The notes: a model not told the origin generated them from the letters alone. 64,000 bases of DNA from Clostridium_AF sediminicola (GCF_050402865.1 NZ_BAABMF010000006.1:167992-231991), one strand, 5' to 3'; shown: positions 8,549 to 17,218, counted from the first letter of the stretch. Made by a program: numbers and translations.

Positions 8549-8641
8549 TTAAATTTTTCCATACAGGTCGTCTACATATAATTTTTCTTTTATTCTTGCA
8601 TCTGATTTTCTTACATTTAATGATTTAATTAGCTTTTTCAT
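8549..8641 (-). CDS. 30-residue peptide gene (unrecognised)
   Basis: Short ORF of 30 codons. Support for it being a real gene: an ideal AAAGGAGGTCG ribosome site with the ATG 5 nt beyond, a near-consensus sigma-A promoter (8680-8708), and a dedicated terminator. The peptide starts MKKLIKSLNVRK and ends YVDDLYGKI: a basic N-terminal two thirds and an acidic-aromatic C-terminal third. It has no hydrophobic stretch and no Cys, so it is neither a classical leader, a toxin nor a lantibiotic. It could be a pheromone precursor, a small regulator or a small binding partner. Family unknown. Confidence 0.65.
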   Translation of the reverse strand: MKKLIKSLNVRKSDARIKEKLYVDDLYGKI

Positions 8642-8679
8642 TTAAACGACCTCCTTTACAAAATTTATAATACTATGCA

Positions 8680-8708
8680 ATTTTAGCTTATAATCTAGAC
8701 TTTGTCAA
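8680..8708 (-). promoter_or_regulatory. Sigma-A promoter of the small peptide gene
   Basis: TTGACA (8703-8708), 17-nt spacer, TAAAAT (8680-8685), read on the minus strand, about 40 nt upstream of the start codon. Confidence 0.85.
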
Positions 8709-8710
8709 CC

Positions 8711-8751
8711 ATCTATAGTAAATTTTACAATTATATCTATAGTAAATTTTA
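8711..8751 (-). promoter_or_regulatory. Twin 17-bp direct repeats abutting the -35 box
   Basis: Two identical copies of TAAAATTTACTATAGAT (minus strand) at 8735-8751 and 8711-8727, 24 bp apart start to start; the nearer one ends 2 nt before TTGACA. Identical direct repeats at this position are typical of binding sites for a dimeric activator such as a response regulator or peptide-sensing regulator. The regulator is unknown. Confidence 0.7.
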
Positions 8752-8812
8752 AAATATATTAATTCACCTATTTCTAACTCAAATAAAATATACTATTTTG
8801 TTTTATGTTTCA

Positions 8813-10066
8813 TTAAAAGTTTGCTAAAACATATCTTTCTGCTTCTAAGCACCATAATCCATTGTTATCTTTTACAATTTCGCTTAAAGTTTTGAATCTT
8901 TCATCTTGCTTACCTTTTTCCTCAAAATCATCAATAGCTGTTATTTCCATATCTATATGAGGGTAGATAAGTTTCTTACCACCAGGAATGTTAGGTAAAT
9001 TTAGTATTGTTTCTGGTACAGCTTTTAAACCACCAATATGCGTTACCATTACAGCTGGATTTATTAATCCTTTTGCAGTCATTTCTAATGATTCAATCAT
9101 GTCTCCAGTGCTACCACCGCTTGTACCTGCTATATGAGTTGAAGCATAGTGTACATTGTAGAAATTAAATTCGGCAGAAAATTTATTATCTGTAGGTCCT
9201 GCAAAGAAATTCAAACAACCATCTTTCCCCAAAATATTTCCACCCATTTCTACTACCGTTCTTACTGGAGCATATACAAATACATCATCATATCCTTCTC
9301 CATTTGTTAATTCCATTAAATATTCTTCGCCGTTTTCTACTTCATTTGTATTTACATAATGAAGCTCAACTCCATTTTTCTTCGCTTCTTCAATAGTTAA
9401 AATCCTCTGTGCTCGTTCTAACCTTTCAGTATCTATATCCGTTACAATTAAAAGGCTTGGCTTTCTATCACAATGAATTATATAGTCTATAGCTCCCATT
9501 CCCATTGGACCTGCTGATGCTAAAAGCGCAAGCTTTCCACCTTCTTTTATTCCCATGAAGTGTTCATATATAAAATTCTTAGTATGATAGTTTGCGTGGT
9601 ATGCACCAATAATACAAGACATTGGTTCTGCCAAAGAAGCATCAGAAAAAGATTCTCCTTCATATTTTAATAAACATCCTAATTCCATACATTCATGAGG
9701 TAATATTGTATAAGTTGCATTTCCACCAAAATACTTATATGAGTACCCTGGTGAATATGGACTTCCTTTATAATTCAAAGCAGGTTGTACAGCAAACTTA
9801 TCTCCTGTTTTAAATTGTTCTTGCCACTTTGCTCCTACTTTAACAATTTCGCCAGCAAACTCATGACCCGTAATAACTGGATTTATATCAATATCTTCTG
9901 GTACTCTTTTATGGTCAGTACCAAGTTTTGCTGCTTTATAAGTTGACATACAGATACTATTTGATATTACTTTAGTTAATATCTCGTCATCTTTTATTTC
10001 TGGTAATTCAAACTCCTCAACTCTTATATCAGATTTCCCGTATAATAATGCCGCTTTAGCTTTCAT
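8813..10066 (-). CDS. Zinc-binding alcohol/polyol-phosphate dehydrogenase (SorE/YggP-like)
   Basis: Medium-chain dehydrogenase, 417 residues. N-terminal GroES-like domain with GHEFAGEIVKVG zinc-site motif, then a Rossmann domain. The long form and segments such as SICMSTYKAAKLG resemble the SorE (L-sorbose-1-phosphate reductase) / E. coli YggP subfamily, which is found next to mannitol-type PTS genes. As last gene of the PTS operon it should oxidise or reduce the imported phosphorylated hexitol or ketose. The ATG at 10066 was chosen because GAGAGG overlaps the first ATG and is 9 nt from the second. Exact substrate unproven; no MtlD is present in the window. Confidence 0.82.
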   Translation of the reverse strand: MKAKAALLYGKSDIRVEEFELPEIKDDEILTKVISNSICMSTYKAAKLGTDHKRVPEDIDINPVITGHEFAGEIVKVGAKWQEQFKTGDKFAVQPALNYKGSPYSPGYSYKYFGGNATYTILPHECMELGCLLKYEGESFSDASLAEPMSCIIGAYHANYHTKNFIYEHFMGIKEGGKLALLASAGPMGMGAIDYIIHCDRKPSLLIVTDIDTERLERAQRILTIEEAKKNGVELHYVNTNEVENGEEYLMELTNGEGYDDVFVYAPVRTVVEMGGNILGKDGCLNFFAGPTDNKFSAEFNFYNVHYASTHIAGTSGGSTGDMIESLEMTAKGLINPAVMVTHIGGLKAVPETILNLPNIPGGKKLIYPHIDMEITAIDDFEEKGKQDERFKTLSEIVKDNNGLWCLEAERYVLANF

Positions 10067-10079
10067 ATTTATCATCCTC

Positions 10080-11009
10080 TCAAATTAATGCATATTTTAC
10101 TTCATCATATATTTTAAGAACTTTATCAATACTTGGTGCTTGAGTTCCTTCCATCGTTACGGCTCCAGTACCCGATGCAACAGCAAGTCTAATCACTTTA
10201 TCAAAAAGATAATTTTCATCTATAGATAGTGCTAAAGCTGCCACCATAGAGTCTCCAGCACCTACTGTGCTTTTCACATCAACTTTTATGGGTTCTACCA
10301 TTGCTGTATTATCTTCAGTAATAAATATTGATCCCTCTCCACCTAATGAAACTACAACAACTTCAATACCATAATTAAATAACTTTTTTGCACATTCTAT
10401 GATTTCTTCATTAGTTTTTAACTTTACTCCATATAACCTTTCTAACTCATCTATATTAGGCTTTACTAAATAAGGACCAGCCTGTAAACCTTCTTTTAAC
10501 AACTCTCCATCTGCGTCTAAAATTACTTTTGCGCCTATTTCTTTAGCTGAAATTATCATTTTGCAGTAAAGGTCTTTATTCAGATTCTTAGGAATACTTC
10601 CAGAAAGCACTAATACTGAACCATCTACTAAATATTTATTCATTTTATTTTCTACATTTTTCAAATCTTCTTCAGAAATTATTGGTCCATTTTCATTTAT
10701 ATCCGTATATGTCTTATTCTTTAAATCTACAACTTTTAAATTAGTTCTTGTTTCTCCATTTGTAAAAACAAAATCATTCTGTATTCCGAATTGATCTAAC
10801 TGTTCTTTTATAAAATTACCAGAATTTCCAGCCAAAAATCCTGTAGCTATGCTTGCTCCTCCTAATTCCTTAATAACTTTTGAAACATTTATTCCCTTAC
10901 CACCTGCATCTACTCTAGATTTCTTTTCTCTATTTACTCTCTCTACACTAAAGTCATCAATTTCCATAGTCTTATCTAACGCTGGATTTAAAGTTACTGT
11001 AACTATCAT
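10080..11009 (-). CDS. fruK: 1-phosphofructokinase-type PfkB kinase
   Basis: PfkB-family sugar kinase, 309 residues, of the FruK/LacC type: N-terminal VTLNPALDKT, sugar-binding DAGGKGINVSKV, and the C-terminal ATP-site GAGDSMVAA with the catalytic Asp. Family members phosphorylate fructose-1-phosphate (or tagatose-6-phosphate) to the bisphosphate. Its place between the IICBA transporter and the dehydrogenase suggests it receives a ketose-1-phosphate and feeds glycolysis. The ribosome site is GGGGGG 8 nt upstream. Confidence 0.88.
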   Translation of the reverse strand: MIVTVTLNPALDKTMEIDDFSVERVNREKKSRVDAGGKGINVSKVIKELGGASIATGFLAGNSGNFIKEQLDQFGIQNDFVFTNGETRTNLKVVDLKNKTYTDINENGPIISEEDLKNVENKMNKYLVDGSVLVLSGSIPKNLNKDLYCKMIISAKEIGAKVILDADGELLKEGLQAGPYLVKPNIDELERLYGVKLKTNEEIIECAKKLFNYGIEVVVVSLGGEGSIFITEDNTAMVEPIKVDVKSTVGAGDSMVAALALSIDENYLFDKVIRLAVASGTGAVTMEGTQAPSIDKVLKIYDEVKYALI

Positions 11010-11032
11010 ACTAAGCCCCCCGGAAAATTTTT

Positions 11033-12925
11033 TTACATTTCAACAAATGTTTTATAAATTAAATTCACATCTTCAGTTTCAATTAATTTTTGTACATCTT
11101 CTTCATTTTCTAAAGCAGATGCAATATTAGATAGTATCATTAAGTGTTCATCACCTTTTCCCGCTATTCCTATAACTAAGTTTGCAATATTCCCATTTCC
11201 AAAAGAAACTCCTTTAGGATATTGAAGAACAACTATACCTGATTTTTTAATGTGCTTTTTTGCTTCTCCTATTCCATGCGGAATCGCTAAATTATTGCCA
11301 ATATAAGTTGTAACTACTTCTTCTCTTTGAATCATTGCTTCTATATAATCTTCTTCTACATATCCACCATTGACTAATAATCTTCCAGCCATTTTAATTG
11401 CTTCAGTTTTATCAACAGTATCCATATTTAATTTAATGTTCTCTTTTCTTAAAATTGTTTGTTCAGTTTCTACTATTTTTGTATTGTCTATATTCTCTTG
11501 TATTTCTATATTCTCATTAGGACTACTATCTGCTTTTGAACCTTTAAAATTTCTTACTATTTCATCATAAGCAGGTGTATTTAAAAAATCTTTAATTGAT
11601 ACGTGTTCAGCCGCAGGTGCATTTGTTCTTGCTCTAGATGTTAATTTTTCATGGCTAATAACTAAATCAGCATCATCCGGAATCTCATTTATAGCACTAT
11701 TTATAACAGTTACATCTATTCCAGCTTTTTTGAACTTACTTCTAAGTTTTGAAGCCCCCATTGCACTTGATCCCATACCTGCATCACATGCGAATACTAC
11801 TTTATTTATATTTTTAGATACTTTTATTACAGATGATTCTTTTCCTTTTAAATCAACCATTTTAGATTTTGCATCTTCTAATTCTTCATCGTTTGATTTA
11901 GCTCTCTTAATGAAGAATCCTGCTACTAAAAATGATACAACTGCTGCTACTACTACACCTGCTAATACCGGTAATAACCCACCTTTTGGTGTCATTGCCA
12001 TTACTGCAAATATACTTCCTGGTGATGCAGCTGCTACTAATCCTGCTCCAAGTATTGTGAATGTTAGTACTCCACTTGCTCCCCCTGCTATAACAGCTAG
12101 TATTAATATTGGATTCATAAGTACGTATGGGAAGTAAATTTCATGTATCCCACCTAAGAAATGAATTATGATTGCTCCTGGTGCAGAGTTCTTAGCCATT
12201 CCTTTTCCAAATACATAGTATGCACATAAAATACCTAGCCCTGGTCCTGGATTTGCTTCTAATAAGAAAAATACTGATTTACCTACTTCTTGTGCTTGTG
12301 CTATTCCAAGTGGTGATAAAACACCATGATTTATTGCATTATTTAAAAATAATATTTTTGCTGGTTCTATAAATATTGATGCTAATGGTAGTAAATTGGC
12401 AGTTACCATTGCTTCTACTGCATTTCCTAAACCATTTGTAAGACTCAATACTACTGGACCTATTCCTTTGAATGCTAATAATGCAAGTCCCATACCTATT
12501 ATTCCTGATGAGAAATTATTTACTAACATTTCAAAGCCTGTTGGGATTTTTCCTTCTACTCCAGCATCAAATTTCTTTATTACATAACCTCCTAAAGGTC
12601 CCATAATCATTGCACCAATAAACATTGGTATGTCTACTCCAACAACTACTCCCATTGTTGCAACTGATCCAACAACTCCACCTCTAGTTCCTCCAAGAAT
12701 TTTACCACCTGTATAACCTATAAGTAATGGTAATAAATAAAGAATCATTGGACTTACTAAACTACTTAAGCTTTCATTAGGTAACCAACCTGTTGGAATA
12801 AATAATGCTGTTATTAACCCCCATGCAATAAATGCTCCTATGTTTGGCATTACCATACCACTTAAAAAACGACCAAATACCTGCACTCTTTCTCTATTAC
12901 TTTTCTTTGCAACAGCTTCACCCAT
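11033..12925 (-). CDS. mtlA: PTS mannitol-type transporter EIICBA
   Basis: Imports and phosphorylates a hexitol, most likely mannitol. All three PTS domains are fused (630 residues): membrane EIIC (about 1-345, motif GGIHEIYFPYVLMNP), EIIB with phospho-Cys380 in ACDAGMGSS, and EIIA with phospho-His in NNLAIPHGIGEA (His550). The EIIC half is nearly identical to that of the IICB gene at 15295-16692, down to long stretches of the DNA, so this is a recent duplication. The start ATG follows ACAGGAGGAG. It lies 19 nt after the MtlR-type regulator in the same operon. Confidence 0.93.
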   Translation of the reverse strand: MGEAVAKKSNRERVQVFGRFLSGMVMPNIGAFIAWGLITALFIPTGWLPNESLSSLVSPMILYLLPLLIGYTGGKILGGTRGGVVGSVATMGVVVGVDIPMFIGAMIMGPLGGYVIKKFDAGVEGKIPTGFEMLVNNFSSGIIGMGLALLAFKGIGPVVLSLTNGLGNAVEAMVTANLLPLASIFIEPAKILFLNNAINHGVLSPLGIAQAQEVGKSVFFLLEANPGPGLGILCAYYVFGKGMAKNSAPGAIIIHFLGGIHEIYFPYVLMNPILILAVIAGGASGVLTFTILGAGLVAAASPGSIFAVMAMTPKGGLLPVLAGVVVAAVVSFLVAGFFIKRAKSNDEELEDAKSKMVDLKGKESSVIKVSKNINKVVFACDAGMGSSAMGASKLRSKFKKAGIDVTVINSAINEIPDDADLVISHEKLTSRARTNAPAAEHVSIKDFLNTPAYDEIVRNFKGSKADSSPNENIEIQENIDNTKIVETEQTILRKENIKLNMDTVDKTEAIKMAGRLLVNGGYVEEDYIEAMIQREEVVTTYIGNNLAIPHGIGEAKKHIKKSGIVVLQYPKGVSFGNGNIANLVIGIAGKGDEHLMILSNIASALENEEDVQKLIETEDVNLIYKTFVEM

Positions 12926-12944
12926 AAATACTCCTCCTGTTTGT

Positions 12945-15083
12945 CTAAGTTCTACCCTTCAATAACTTACTAAGTATAATTTCTATCTGATTTAAAATTT
13001 CTTTTTCTTTTTCTTTCAATAAAACATGCGAGAAACTTTCTACGGTTACAAGGCTTTTACTTATCTCACTTATTACTTCTAGTTCTTTTTTATTTGCATC
13101 CTTTGGAGCTAACATTATTAAACCTAAATAAATATCTTCATTTAATTTATTTATTGGATTTGACAACCTTACTACTCCCAATTTCAATGTCTCAACACCT
13201 AATGTTCTAGCATGAATCAATATTATTCCTTTTCCTTTAACCACAGTACTGCCTGATTTTTCTCTTTTCAAAAGATCTTTTTTTATAATAATTCGTCTTT
13301 TCTCATTTACTGAAATAAATAAGCAAATTCTCTCAATTAAAGATTCGATATCCTCTACTTTGTCGTATTCCTTGAAGAAATAACTATCTATCAAATCTAC
13401 AATAGCTTTGCTATACTCCATCAAAGAAATTGCTTTTTCTCTTAAGTTTATTCTATCAACACCACTTTCATTTTTGTTATTCTTCACCTTATTCTCTTCA
13501 TCTAAATTTCTGTAATTTATTTTATCTATCTGAGAAATAAAGGTATTTATCTTCTCTATATCTGAATCTATTAATAATGGTGTAACTGTTATTACAGGAA
13601 TAAATCTCTCTTGTATCTCTACTGTAGAAATAATAAAATCTATTCCATTTTCTTCTATCCAATGTTCATCAATTTCTATTGTAGAAATAACATCTACAAT
13701 TTTTAAATTCTTGTACTCTTTTTCTAATCTAGTTGCTAACATTTTAGATGACCCTATACCACTAGTACAAGTAACAATTACTCTATATATTCTTTCGTTT
13801 ATATTTTTTGATTTTTCAATAGCTGCACCTAAATGCATTGTTATAAAACCAATTTCAGATTCAGGAATTTTTTTATTAAACTTATCTTCTAAAAAAGCAA
13901 CACTTTTTTTACTGATTTCAAAATATTCCAAATATTTATTTTTGATATTATCCAATAAAGGATTCCTAATATCCATATTCATATTTAATCTAGTTATAGC
14001 TGGTTGTAGGTGTGATACCAAACCCACCAACAAATTTTTATCGTTTTTTATAGAATAACCAGATTCTTTTTCCGCTATCTTAATAATCTTGTTCGCAATC
14101 TTTATCAATTCAAAATTACCTATTGTGAAATCATCTTTTCTTTGGGCAACATTTCTTATTTTTGATCCCTTCAAATGCATTGTTACATATCCTATCTCTT
14201 CTTCAGGAATATTTATTCCAAATTCATTTGAAATTTTCTCAACAATTTTTGCTGCTATTTCAAACTCTTCACTCAGTTTAAGATCATACAACACTTCTTT
14301 TTGCATTGTTATATTTTCATTATTTTTTATTCTTTTTATTGCTAAAGCTAGATGTACAAGTAGTCCAACATATGAGCTATCTGCAAACTTATACTCAATA
14401 TCATTTTCTGCTTGGGCTACAATATCTTCTAATTTCAAAATAGTTTCTCTATCAATTAAATTCAATAATCTATTTCTAGTTTGATTATAGACACTGTTGT
14501 TTTCTTTAGAATTTTTTAATGACAAGCTTTGATTCATTATTTTAAGTATTTGTTTTTTATCTAAGTATTCATATAAGAGGTTTATCATTGCTTTTCTAAA
14601 TTCACTTTCACTACCATTTATATAAATTCCTAGACCAGGCTTTCTTATCAATCTTAAATTATAAGCTTTTAACTTCTTCTCTACCTTGTCTAAATCATGA
14701 CTTACAGTTCCTTCTGAGACTTTGAATATTGTTGTGAAATAATACAACTTGATAGGTTCATTGCTTTGCAACAATTCACTTAATATCAAAGATTGTCTTT
14801 CTTTTGGTGAAAACAGCTTGTCAATATCTTCATTATTTAATTTTGCTTTTAATTCAACTTTTTCATCAATAGTTCCTTTCAAAATTACTCCAACTCTTGG
14901 TTTCTTATCTAACATGAGTCCTTTTGAAATAATCCATTTTTCTACTTCTGACATTTCTCTTAAAATAGTTCTTGAACTTACTGATAATTTATTACTTATT
15001 TCTTTTACTGTTATAGGTCCATCAGTATCACATAAAATCTCAATAATTCTTTTTACTCTTGAGCTAATCTTTATATTTGTCAT
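12945..15083 (-). CDS. mtlR: MtlR-type PTS-regulated transcriptional activator (BglG/LevR family)
   Basis: A 712-residue DNA-binding activator. N-terminal HTH domains (about 1-160, including VKEISNKLSVSSRTILREM), two PRD domains (about 190-410) with phosphorylatable histidines in GYVTMHLKG and GFITMHLGA, an EIIB-like domain with TCTSGIGSS (Cys present) and a C-terminal EIIA-like domain (GIILIHART). This matches MtlR, which is switched by PTS phosphorylation. It lies between the two transporter genes. Its own promoter carries an operator with the same geometry as that of the IICB gene, so autoactivation is likely. Confidence 0.9.
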   Translation of the reverse strand: MTNIKISSRVKRIIEILCDTDGPITVKEISNKLSVSSRTILREMSEVEKWIISKGLMLDKKPRVGVILKGTIDEKVELKAKLNNEDIDKLFSPKERQSLILSELLQSNEPIKLYYFTTIFKVSEGTVSHDLDKVEKKLKAYNLRLIRKPGLGIYINGSESEFRKAMINLLYEYLDKKQILKIMNQSLSLKNSKENNSVYNQTRNRLLNLIDRETILKLEDIVAQAENDIEYKFADSSYVGLLVHLALAIKRIKNNENITMQKEVLYDLKLSEEFEIAAKIVEKISNEFGINIPEEEIGYVTMHLKGSKIRNVAQRKDDFTIGNFELIKIANKIIKIAEKESGYSIKNDKNLLVGLVSHLQPAITRLNMNMDIRNPLLDNIKNKYLEYFEISKKSVAFLEDKFNKKIPESEIGFITMHLGAAIEKSKNINERIYRVIVTCTSGIGSSKMLATRLEKEYKNLKIVDVISTIEIDEHWIEENGIDFIISTVEIQERFIPVITVTPLLIDSDIEKINTFISQIDKINYRNLDEENKVKNNKNESGVDRINLREKAISLMEYSKAIVDLIDSYFFKEYDKVEDIESLIERICLFISVNEKRRIIIKKDLLKREKSGSTVVKGKGIILIHARTLGVETLKLGVVRLSNPINKLNEDIYLGLIMLAPKDANKKELEVISEISKSLVTVESFSHVLLKEKEKEILNQIEIILSKLLKGRT

Positions 15084-15139
15084 ATTTCACCTCCTGCAGG
15101 TATTGGTGACATATTTAAAATACTTCTCTTTTCACTTTA

Positions 15140-15168
15140 ATTATAGTTCCCTAAAACCTTTAAAACAA
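15140..15168 (-). promoter_or_regulatory. Promoter of mtlR
   Basis: TTGTTT (15163-15168), 17-nt spacer, TATAAT (15140-15145) on the minus strand, about 55 nt upstream of the start codon. Confidence 0.7.
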
Positions 15169-15185
15169 CTCAAAGATAATGCTAT

Positions 15186-15208
15186 TTGTCACGAATAAAT
15201 AGTGACAT
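15186..15208. promoter_or_regulatory. MtlR-type operator, copy 2
   Basis: Inverted repeat TTGTCA-N11-TGACAT, 17 bp upstream of the mtlR -35 box. It has the same half-sites and spacer length as copy 1 at 16840-16862, and the TGTCACTATTT half is shared. Confidence 0.75.
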
Positions 15209-15228
15209 AATTCAATATACTTATTGAA

Positions 15229-15266
15229 TAAAAAAGAGTAACGAATGTTATGCGCTACCCTCTTTT
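15229..15266 (-). terminator. Terminator after the EIICB gene
   Basis: Imperfect stem (AAAGAGGGTAGCG with CGTTACTCTTT) followed by TTTTATT on the minus strand. It separates the IICB gene from mtlR, which has its own promoter. Confidence 0.6.
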
Positions 15267-15294
15267 GTATATATTCACACTCTTATTAACACTT

Positions 15295-16692
15295 TTATTT
15301 GCTTAAGTTTTTAATAACTTCATCATAAACTGGTGTTCCCATAAAATTATCTATTGATATATGCTGAGCTAAAGGAGCTGCATTTTTAGCCCTTGAAGAC
15401 AAACTTTGTTGAGTAATTACAATATCAGCCTCTTGTGGAATTTGATCTATAGATGTATTGATTACTTTAATATCAAGACCAGACTTCTGAACTTTTTTTC
15501 TAAGAGTTGAAGCTCCCATTGCACTTGATCCCATTCCCGCATCACAAGCTACAACAATTAATTTTACTTTACTTCCAACTTTAACAACTGAAGATTTTTT
15601 TCCTTTTAAATCAACCATTTTTGATTTTGCATCTTCTAATTCTTCATCATTTGATTTAGCTCTTTTAATAAAAAATCCTGCTACTAAAAATGATACAACT
15701 GCTGCTACTACTACACCTGCTAATACTGGTAATAATCCACCTTTTGGTGTCATCGCCATTACTGCAAATATACTTCCTGGTGATGCAGCTGCTACTAATC
15801 CTGCTCCAAGTATTGTAAATGTTAGCACTCCACTTGCTCCCCCTGCTATAACAGCTAATATTAATATTGGATTCATAAGTACATATGGAAAGTAAATTTC
15901 GTGTATTCCTCCTAAAAAATGAATTATAATCGCTCCTGGTGCAGAATTCTTAGCCATTCCTTTTCCAAATACATAATATGCACATAAAATACCTAGCCCA
16001 GGTCCTGGATTTGCTTCTAATAAGAAAAATACTGATTTACCTAATTCTTGTGCTTGCGCTATTCCAAGTGGTGATAAAACACCATGATTAATCGCATTAT
16101 TTAAGAATAATATTTTTGCTGGTTCTATAAATACTGAAGCTATTGGTAATAAATTTGCAGTTACCATTGCTTCTACTGCATTGCCTAAAGCTATAGTAAG
16201 ATTTAATACTATAGGTCCAATTCCTAAGAAAGCTAACATTGCTAATAACATAGATATAATTCCTGAGGAAAAGTTATTAACTAACATTTCAAAACCTGTT
16301 GGTATTTTTCCTTCTACTACATCATCAAATTTCTTTATTGCATATCCACCTAGTGGACCCATTATCATCGCACCAATAAACATTGGTATGTCTACTCCAA
16401 CAACTACTCCCATAGTTGCAACTGACCCAACAACACCACCTCTAGTTCCACCAACCATTTTACCGCCTGTATAACCTATTAGTAATGGTAATAAGTAATT
16501 AATCATTGGCCCTACTAAACTACTCAAACTTTCATTAGGTAACCAACCTGTTGGAATAAATAAAGCTGTAATTAATCCCCATGCGATAAATGCCCCAATA
16601 TTAGGCATCACCATGCCACTTAAAAAACGACCAAATACTTGTACATTATCTCGTGTTGTTCTTGTTTGCAAATTTGTAGCTGTGTTAGCCAT
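15295..16692 (-). CDS. mtlA: PTS mannitol-type transporter EIICB
   Basis: A 465-residue hexitol permease with EIIC (about 1-350) and EIIB (phospho-Cys383 in ACDAGMGSSAMGAS) but no EIIA domain. The membrane domain differs from the IICBA paralogue at few positions, mainly near residues 155-190, and the EIIB domains are more diverged. No separate mtlF (EIIA) gene is present, so it must borrow EIIA, most simply from the IICBA protein. The start ATG follows AGGGGGAG. It is under a promoter with an MtlR-type operator. Confidence 0.92.
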   Translation of the reverse strand: MANTATNLQTRTTRDNVQVFGRFLSGMVMPNIGAFIAWGLITALFIPTGWLPNESLSSLVGPMINYLLPLLIGYTGGKMVGGTRGGVVGSVATMGVVVGVDIPMFIGAMIMGPLGGYAIKKFDDVVEGKIPTGFEMLVNNFSSGIISMLLAMLAFLGIGPIVLNLTIALGNAVEAMVTANLLPIASVFIEPAKILFLNNAINHGVLSPLGIAQAQELGKSVFFLLEANPGPGLGILCAYYVFGKGMAKNSAPGAIIIHFLGGIHEIYFPYVLMNPILILAVIAGGASGVLTFTILGAGLVAAASPGSIFAVMAMTPKGGLLPVLAGVVVAAVVSFLVAGFFIKRAKSNDEELEDAKSKMVDLKGKKSSVVKVGSKVKLIVVACDAGMGSSAMGASTLRKKVQKSGLDIKVINTSIDQIPQEADIVITQQSLSSRAKNAAPLAQHISIDNFMGTPVYDEVIKNLSK

Positions 16693-16792
16693 ACAATCTC
16701 CCCCTATAAATTCCTGATTTTTATGAATAATATTTTAGTATAATTTCATTTTTCAGAATTTTCTTTTAAATGTATCAGCTGATTACAATTTG

Positions 16793-16821
16793 ATTATATT
16801 CCGTTAAATCTAGCTATACAA
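16793..16821 (-). promoter_or_regulatory. Promoter of the EIICB gene
   Basis: TTGTAT (16816-16821), 17-nt spacer, TATAAT (16793-16798) on the minus strand. The non-consensus -35 fits dependence on an activator bound just upstream. Confidence 0.65.
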
Positions 16822-16839
16822 GGAAAAGAAAGGCTCTAA

Positions 16840-16862
16840 TTGTCAGTATAAAATAGTGACAA
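16840..16862. promoter_or_regulatory. MtlR-type operator, copy 1
   Basis: Inverted repeat TTGTCA-N11-TGACAA, 18 bp upstream of the -35 box. Matches copy 2 upstream of mtlR in half-site, spacing and distance to the promoter. Confidence 0.75.
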
Positions 16863-16880
16863 AACTAAAGTGTATTGGAA

Positions 16881-16895
16881 TTAAAGCGATTACAT
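16881..16895. promoter_or_regulatory. Possible CcpA (cre) site
   Basis: ATGTAATCGCTTTAA on the minus strand, one mismatch from WTGNAANCGNWNNCW. It lies upstream of the MtlR-type operator. A single-mismatch match in AT-rich DNA is weak evidence. Confidence 0.35.
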
Positions 16896-17011
16896 AAACT
16901 TTGTCTTGCAAAAAATTTAAAAGGAAGCTCTTATCATTTCTAAAAAGCTTCCTTTTCAATGTAAAATTTTTTATTTACCTTTTATCTTTCATGAAGTTAA
17001 AAGATTTCTTC

Positions 17012-17218
17012 TCAATTTATAATTACGCATCCTTGCTTCTCTATACTTTGCTCAATCTTCTCTTCAGTTGCTGGTGAATTGAAACTAACATCTACAGTTC
17101 CCTTGGCAAGATTAACTTCAACTTCTTTAACTCCCTTTACATTATCTAATGTTTTTTTTACTTTCGTCTTTCTATCTGCATTAATCAATCCTGATACTTC
17201 ATAATGAATTTTTTCCAT
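17012..17218 (-). CDS. Cysteine-pair-less HMA-domain-like small protein
   Basis: A 68-residue protein with the length and strand-helix pattern of a heavy-metal-associated (CopZ-like) domain: VSGLINADRKTKVKKTLDN, then GVKEVEVNLAKGTVDVSF, then EEKIEQSIEKQG. The metal-binding GMTCxxC motif is replaced by GLINADRK, so copper binding by the usual site is lost; the only Cys is near the C-terminus. Starts with ATG after AAGGAGG. A hairpin lies 50 nt upstream and a cobalamin riboswitch RNA about 380 nt upstream on the same strand. Function unknown. Confidence 0.75.
   Translation of the reverse strand: MEKIHYEVSGLINADRKTKVKKTLDNVKGVKEVEVNLAKGTVDVSFNSPATEEKIEQSIEKQGCVIIN

Larger units (their letters stand above)
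16693..17011. other. Regulatory intergenic region upstream of the PTS locus
   Basis: No gene. It contains the promoter, operator and possible cre site of the EIICB gene (listed separately) and, at about 16920-16960, a GGAAGCTC/GAAGCTTCC hairpin that probably terminates transcription of the HMA-like gene from the right. Confidence 0.6.

Noticed and set aside
8813..10066. mannitol-1-phosphate 5-dehydrogenase (MtlD)
   Set aside because: The zinc-type GHE motif and length belong to the medium-chain alcohol dehydrogenase family; MtlD is an unrelated long-chain dehydrogenase.
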